This document shows, piece by piece, positions 5,717 to 9,326 of a stretch of DNA of 9,326 bases. The stretch lies in NCBI GenBank assembly GCA_019245555.1, contig JAFARH010000292.1, forward strand, positions 1 through 9,326, given 5' to 3'. Both the position numbers and the translations under genes were made by a program. Numbering within the stretch: position 1 is the stretch's first letter; each line of letters begins with the position of its first letter. A model generated the notes under the pieces. It was not told the origin of the DNA. It searched no databases and saw only the letters and a list, made by a program, of their open reading frames with translations. The DNA is from Betaproteobacteria bacterium (lineage in GTDB: Bacteria > Pseudomonadota > Gammaproteobacteria > Burkholderiales > SG8-39).

Positions 5717-7770
5717 GAGGACTTGGTGTGCGAGCTCGCGGATTCGTGATGCGGCCGGCCGCGCTCGATGGCGTGCTGCAGCTGGGTCGGGTCGGTCGGC
5801 TTGACGAAGAAGTAGTCGAAGCCGGCGTCGGTCGCCTTCTGCCGGTCGTCTTTCTGTCCATACCCCGTCATGGCGATGAGGAGCGCGTGGCTCGTGTCGC
5901 CCTGGTCTCTCAGGCGGCGCGCAACCGCGTAGCCGTCGAGCCCCGGAAGACCGATGTCGAGCACCACGACGTGCGGCGCGAAGACCCGCACCGAGGCGAG
6001 CGCCTCGGCTCCATCGCTGACGGTCTTCACCTCGTGGCCCTCGAGGCGCAGGAACGCCGCCGTGCTTTCCGCGGCATCGACGTTGTCGTCCACGACGAGC
6101 ACGCGCCGGCCGTAGATCTCCTGGCCTGCGAGCGCCGACGGCGGAGCCGCGGCGAGCTCCGGCTGCCGCACCGCGCTGATCGAAGGCAGCATGATCTTGA
6201 AGCGCGCGCCGTTGCCGATGCCGTCACTGTGCGCTTCCACCTGGCCCTGGTGCAGCTCGACCAGGCGCTTGACGAGCGTAAGGCCGATGCCCAGGCCGCC
6301 CTGCGCGCGATCGAGGCCGCGCTCACCCTGCACGAAGAGCTCGAATATCTTCGGAAGGAGCTCGGGCTCGATGCCGCTGCCGTTGTCCTCGACGGTGATC
6401 GTCGCCACACCCTCGTTCGCGCTCGCGATGAGCCGTATGCGACCGCCTTCGGGCGTGTATTTGCTCGCGTTGTTCAGGAGGTTGGATACGGCCTGCGAGA
6501 GCCGCGCGAAGTCGCCCTGCAGCCAGACCGGCCGCGCGCTCACCTCGAGCGAGAGGCGCTGGTCGCGCTGGTCGATCATCGGCCGAGCGGTTTCCACGCT
6601 ATGCGCGATGATCTTGGCGAGCTCGACCGGCTCCTTCTTCAGCTGGATCTTGCCCTGGCTGATGCGCGACACATCGAGCAGCTCGTCCACCAGGCGCGTG
6701 AGCTGCGTCACCTGCCGGTCGATCACGTCGCGGGACATGACGAGGCGCTGCTCGGTGGAGCCGACGCGCCGCATGAGCTCCACCGCGTTCCTTATAGGCG
6801 CGAGTGGATTCCGCAGCTCGTGCGAGAGCATGGCCAGGAATTCGTCCTTGCGGCGGTTCGCGTCCTGCAGGTTTTCTTCCGCTTGCTTGGAGCGCGTGAT
6901 CTCGCGCTTGAGCGTCCTGTACAGGCGCGCATTGTCCAGGGCGATGGCCGCACGGCCGGCGACCTCCTCCAGCATGTCGCGGTCGCGGGGCTGGCGTCCG
7001 GTATAGCCAAGCGCGAAGGCGCCGATCACCCGATCGCCGACCTGCAAGGGATAGCAGAGCGTCGTCGCGAGCCCCGCCTCGTCCGGGATCTCCAGCACTT
7101 CGTGATCGCGCATCACGACCTGCATGGCCGACTTGAGCGGCGCCGGCGCGAAATCGCTGGCCGGCGCGCTCGCCGTATCCAGCTTGCCGGGTTCTTTCTC
7201 GACGGTGACCGCCGCGGCATCGCAGACGTGCGGTACGACCAGATCGAGGAGCCGCCTCATGCCCTGCTCGAGGTCGAGCGAGGCGCCCAGCTCATGGCTC
7301 GCATGCGCGAGGAAGTTCGCACGCCGCCTCGCCTCTTCCGCCGACGCCCGCGCCACCTCGGCCTCGGCCATGGCGCGCGTGCGCTGCTGCATCTGGTAGA
7401 GCTCGACGAAGACCTTCACCTTGCTTCGCAGCACATCGGGGCGCACGGGCGAGAGGATGTAGTCGACCGCACCGAGCGAGTAGCCCTGCGCAGTCTGCAT
7501 CTCGTCCGCGTAGGCGGTGATGAAGATGATCGGCGTGTGCGCCGACTTCTTGTACTGGCGGATGAGGCGCCCGGTCTCCAGGCCGTCGATGTCCGGCATG
7601 TTGACGTCGAGCAGGATCACCGCGAATTCGCGCGCGAGCACCTCCTTCAGCGCTTCGCCGCCCGAACGCACGGTGACAAGGTTCTGCCCCAGCTCCTCGA
7701 GGATGCTCGTGAAGACGAGCAGCTTCTCGGGCAGGTCGTCGACGACGAGGATGTTTGCTTTTTCTTCCAT
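5713..7770 (-). CDS. Hybrid sensor histidine kinase, REC-GAF-HisKA-HATPase-REC
   Basis: This 685-residue protein is predicted to be soluble, since no membrane segment or signal peptide is seen. Residues about 5-125 are a receiver with D11-D12 and phosphoacceptor D55 in ILLDVNMPDIDG; the usual active-site Lys is replaced by S107 in YILSPVRP. A helical linker leads to a GAF-like sensor at about 152-290, its ligand unknown. The HisKA helix carries H317 in MLSHELRNPLAPI. The ATPase domain shows the N-box VSNLLNNASKY, VEDNGSGIEPELL, IFELFVQG and GGLGIGLTLVKR. The C-terminal receiver at about 555-670 has VLVVDDNVD, phosphoacceptor D605 in VVVLDIGLPGLDG, and a normal KP motif in YFFVKPTDP. The N-terminal receiver suggests it is itself a target of another kinase, perhaps the upstream hybrid kinase, so it could be an intermediate in a relay. 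It is coupled by ATGA to the next response regulator. An AGGGAG precedes the ATG. Confidence 0.96.
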   Translation of the reverse strand: MEEKANILVVDDLPEKLLVFTSILEELGQNLVTVRSGGEALKEVLAREFAVILLDVNMPDIDGLETGRLIRQYKKSAHTPIIFITAYADEMQTAQGYSLGAVDYILSPVRPDVLRSKVKVFVELYQMQQRTRAMAEAEVARASAEEARRRANFLAHASHELGASLDLEQGMRRLLDLVVPHVCDAAAVTVEKEPGKLDTASAPASDFAPAPLKSAMQVVMRDHEVLEIPDEAGLATTLCYPLQVGDRVIGAFALGYTGRQPRDRDMLEEVAGRAAIALDNARLYRTLKREITRSKQAEENLQDANRRKDEFLAMLSHELRNPLAPIRNAVELMRRVGSTEQRLVMSRDVIDRQVTQLTRLVDELLDVSRISQGKIQLKKEPVELAKIIAHSVETARPMIDQRDQRLSLEVSARPVWLQGDFARLSQAVSNLLNNASKYTPEGGRIRLIASANEGVATITVEDNGSGIEPELLPKIFELFVQGERGLDRAQGGLGIGLTLVKRLVELHQGQVEAHSDGIGNGARFKIMLPSISAVRQPELAAAPPSALAGQEIYGRRVLVVDDNVDAAESTAAFLRLEGHEVKTVSDGAEALASVRVFAPHVVVLDIGLPGLDGYAVARRLRDQGDTSHALLIAMTGYGQKDDRQKATDAGFDYFFVKPTDPTQLQHAIERGRPHHESASSHTKSS

Positions 7771-7772
7771 CT

Positions 7773-7778
7773 CTCCCT
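7773..7778 (-). promoter_or_regulatory. Ribosome binding site of the REC-GAF-kinase gene
   Basis: The minus strand reads AGGGAGAGATG, placing a strong purine-rich AGGGAG two bases before the ATG at 7770. Spacing is short, but the match supports this start, which sits directly before the receiver fold (MEEKANILVVDD). Only about 8 bases separate it from the palindromic element, so the hairpin could influence translation as well as transcription. Confidence 0.5.
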
Positions 7779-7785
7779 GAACCTA

Positions 7786-7830
7786 AAAGGGGGTCAGATC
7801 CACATTAAAAAACTTGATCTGACCCCATTT
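7786..7830. repeat. REP-like palindromic element, also terminator-like on the minus strand
   Basis: The arms GGGGTCAGATC (7790-7800) and GATCTGACCCC (7816-7826) are perfect 11-base inverted repeats around a 15-base AT-rich loop. After one mismatch, a further AAA/TTT pairing (7786-7788 with 7828-7830) extends the stem. In the direction of transcription the hairpin is followed by CTTTTAGG, so it could act as an intrinsic terminator for the upstream hybrid kinase, whose stop codon is only two bases before the element. From memory, GGGGTCAGA...TCTGACCCC palindromes recur between genes in many proteobacteria and resemble the REP-type substrates of Y1 (RAYT) transposases. I cannot verify this without a search. 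No transposase gene is present here. It fills most of the 62-base gap between the two hybrid kinases. Confidence 0.75.
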
Positions 7831-7832
7831 AG

Positions 7833-9326
7833 TTAGCGATGCAGCCATCCGCGGAGGACCGAGAGCATGTGCACGCGGTCGACCGGCTTGGAGAGGTAAT
7901 CCCAGGCGCCGGCGGCGATGCACTTCTCGCGGTCGCCCTTCATGGCTTTCGCCGTGACCGCGATGATCGGCAGGTCACTGCCGCGCTCCAGTTTCCGGAT
8001 CTCCTTGATGGTGGTGATGCCGTCCATCTCTGGCATCATGATGTCCATCAGGACGATATCGATGTCGGGGTCGCGCTTGACGATCTCGATCGCCTCGCGC
8101 CCGTTATTGGCCGACACGACCTGCATGCCTTCCTCGTCGAGCACCGTGGCGAGCGCGAAGATGTTCCGCATGTCGTCGTCCACCAGCAGCGCGCGCTTGC
8201 GCTCCAGCACGCGGTGCGAGCTGTGGAGATCCTCGAGCGCCTTGCGCTCTTCTTCCGACATCGAAGCGGTGCTCCGGTGCACGAAGAAGTAGATGTAGTC
8301 GAGGAGTCGCTCGGTGGTGCGTGCCTCGCGCAGCGCGAAGGTGCCATCGGAGGCGCGCCAGGTCGAGAGCATCTGCTCGCCCTTGGCGCCAAAGAACACG
8401 ACCGGCAGCAGGCGCATCACCGGCTTCTGCTCCAGCGCCTCGAGGATGTCGCGCGGCTTGAGGTCCTGGATCGCTTCGTCCACGACGAGGCAGTCGATCT
8501 GCTGCGACTTGATGATCTTCGCTGCCTCGTCGCGCGACCACGCCACCAGCATGCCGATGTCGGCTGCGCCCAGGCGCTCTACGACTTCGGTACGGTTGGC
8601 GCCTTCGGGCAGCATGAGAAGAACCTGCCGTGTGTTGCGCGAGACGAATTCCTTCAGCTGGTCGATCGCCTGGTCGACGAGATCAAGCGAAGTCAGGGGC
8701 TTCGCGATGAAGCCGAGCGCGCCGGAATTGAGCGCTCGATCGCGCGCGTCGTCCGTTGAGACCACGCAAACCGGAATGTGGCGCGTCGCGAGGTCGGACT
8801 TCAGCCGCTCGAGCACCCGCCAGCCCTGCATGTCCGGCAGGTAGATATCGAGCGTCATCACCGCCGGCTGGTACTCGCGGATCATCGCAAGCGCCGCCGC
8901 CCCGGTGGTCGACACCACACCCTTGAAGCCCTTCTGGCGTGCGGCTTCCAGGAGGATCTTCGCGAAGCCGAGGTCGTTCTCGACGATCAGCAGTACCCGG
9001 TCTCCCGGTTGGATGTCGTCGCGGTCATCGCTCGCCTCGTTGATGAAGACCGACGCCTCTTCCTCCACCACCGGCGGCGATACTGCCTCGATCTGCTCGA
9101 CCACCGAAGCTGGCACCTGGGGTACTTCGGCCACGACCGGACGCGGACGCGGCGAGCGCATCGGCGTGTAGGTGAGCGGCAGGTACAGCGTGAAGACGGA
9201 GCCGGCGCCCGGCGCGCTGACCAGTCGGATCTCGCCGCCGAGCAGCTTGGAGAGCTCGCGCGAGATGGCAAGGCCGAGGCCCGTGCCGCCGTACTTCCGC
9301 GAAGTCGAGCCGTCGGCCTGCTGGAA
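7833..9326 (-). CDS. Hybrid sensor histidine kinase with three C-terminal receiver-type domains, 5' end outside window
   Basis: The frame is open to the window edge. The first visible residues ([20 protein letters not shown]) are the G2 lid end of a HATPase_c domain, closing with FTLYLPLTY, so this is the C-terminal 497 residues of a larger kinase. A Pro/Glu/Val-rich linker follows. Receiver 1 (about 9000-8650) starts [12 protein letters not shown], with Asn in place of the second acidic residue, and has phosphoacceptor Asp at 8847-8849 in [10 protein letters not shown] and a normal AKP motif. Receiver 2 (about 8635-8270) is degenerate: [11 protein letters not shown] lacks the acidic pair and no KP motif is found. 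Receiver 3 (about 8205-7840) is canonical, with LLVDDDMRN, phosphoacceptor Asp at 8043-8045 in [11 protein letters not shown], and YLSKPVD. An ATG at 9161 is internal and is not a credible start. The upstream sensor input is unknown. The gene ends at a palindromic terminator-like element, so the next kinase may be expressed at a different level. Confidence 0.95.
   Translation of the reverse strand, partial: FQQADGSTSRKYGGTGLGLAISRELSKLLGGEIRLVSAPGAGSVFTLYLPLTYTPMRSPRPRPVVAEVPQVPASVVEQIEAVSPPVVEEEASVFINEASDDRDDIQPGDRVLLIVENDLGFAKILLEAARQKGFKGVVSTTGAAALAMIREYQPAVMTLDIYLPDMQGWRVLERLKSDLATRHIPVCVVSTDDARDRALNSGALGFIAKPLTSLDLVDQAIDQLKEFVSRNTRQVLLMLPEGANRTEVVERLGAADIGMLVAWSRDEAAKIIKSQQIDCLVVDEAIQDLKPRDILEALEQKPVMRLLPVVFFGAKGEQMLSTWRASDGTFALREARTTERLLDYIYFFVHRSTASMSEEERKALEDLHSSHRVLERKRALLVDDDMRNIFALATVLDEEGMQVVSANNGREAIEIVKRDPDIDIVLMDIMMPEMDGITTIKEIRKLERGSDLPIIAVTAKAMKGDREKCIAAGAWDYLSKPVDRVHMLSVLRGWLHR

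Noticed and set aside
7280..7317. A second H-box (FLAHASHELGASLD) in the REC-GAF kinase linker
   Set aside because: It resembles the common FLAEAS-type lead into GAF domains and lacks the RNPL continuation. The genuine phosphorylated His motif is SHELRNPLAPI with H317.
5728..7836. A 702-residue open frame on the plus strand
   Set aside because: It lies antisense to the REC-GAF hybrid kinase, has no family motif, and shows the same shadow composition.
7839..8759. A 306-residue open frame on the plus strand
   Set aside because: It is an antisense shadow of the triple-receiver kinase and has no recognisable domain.
9159..9161. ATG at 9161 as the start of the triple-receiver protein
   Set aside because: The same frame continues upstream to the window edge and encodes the [15 protein letters not shown] lid of a kinase ATPase domain, so this Met is internal.

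Overview
The window is a compact, GC-rich stretch from a bacterial chromosome in which every supported gene lies on the minus strand and almost every gene is a two-component signalling protein. GC bias, the style of the hybrid kinases and a GGGGTCAGATC-type palindrome suggest a proteobacterium, perhaps a betaproteobacterium. No taxonomic marker gene is present, so this is only an impression.

Read in the direction of transcription (from 9326 down to 1), the layout is as follows. (1) 9326-7833: the C-terminal part of a hybrid histidine kinase, with the end of the ATPase domain and three receiver-type domains, the middle one degenerate. (2) 7830-7786: a 45-base palindromic element ending in TTTT, which fills most of the 62-base gap and looks like both a REP-type mobile repeat and a terminator. 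(3) 7770-5713: a REC-GAF-HisKA-HATPase-REC hybrid kinase. (4) 5716-5276: a single-domain response regulator sharing an ATGA overlap with the kinase. (5) A 117-base gap with a short perfect hairpin. (6) 5158-4814: a small protein with a GIY-YIG-like fold signature, the only non-signalling gene. (7) 4838-4461: a second single-domain response regulator, overlapping the previous gene by 25 bases. (8) A 112-base gap with a weak promoter candidate and a GC hairpin. (9) 4348-278: a 1356-residue CheB-CheR-coiled coil-PAS-histidine kinase fusion. (10) 303-1 and beyond: a third single-domain response regulator, overlapping the fusion gene by 26 bases and cut by the window edge.

Taken together there are three kinases and eight receiver-like domains (three stand-alone, two in the middle hybrid, three in the upstream hybrid). 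No DNA-binding, diguanylate cyclase or HPt output domain is visible. The only enzymatic outputs are the CheB methylesterase and CheR methyltransferase domains fused to a kinase, plus possibly the GIY-YIG-like protein. The likely picture is a multi-kinase phosphorelay hub that passes phosphoryl groups among free receivers and acts through protein-protein contacts or receptor-type methylation. The partners of each regulator are inferred only from gene order and overlaps. Large open frames on the plus strand are antisense shadows of these genes.
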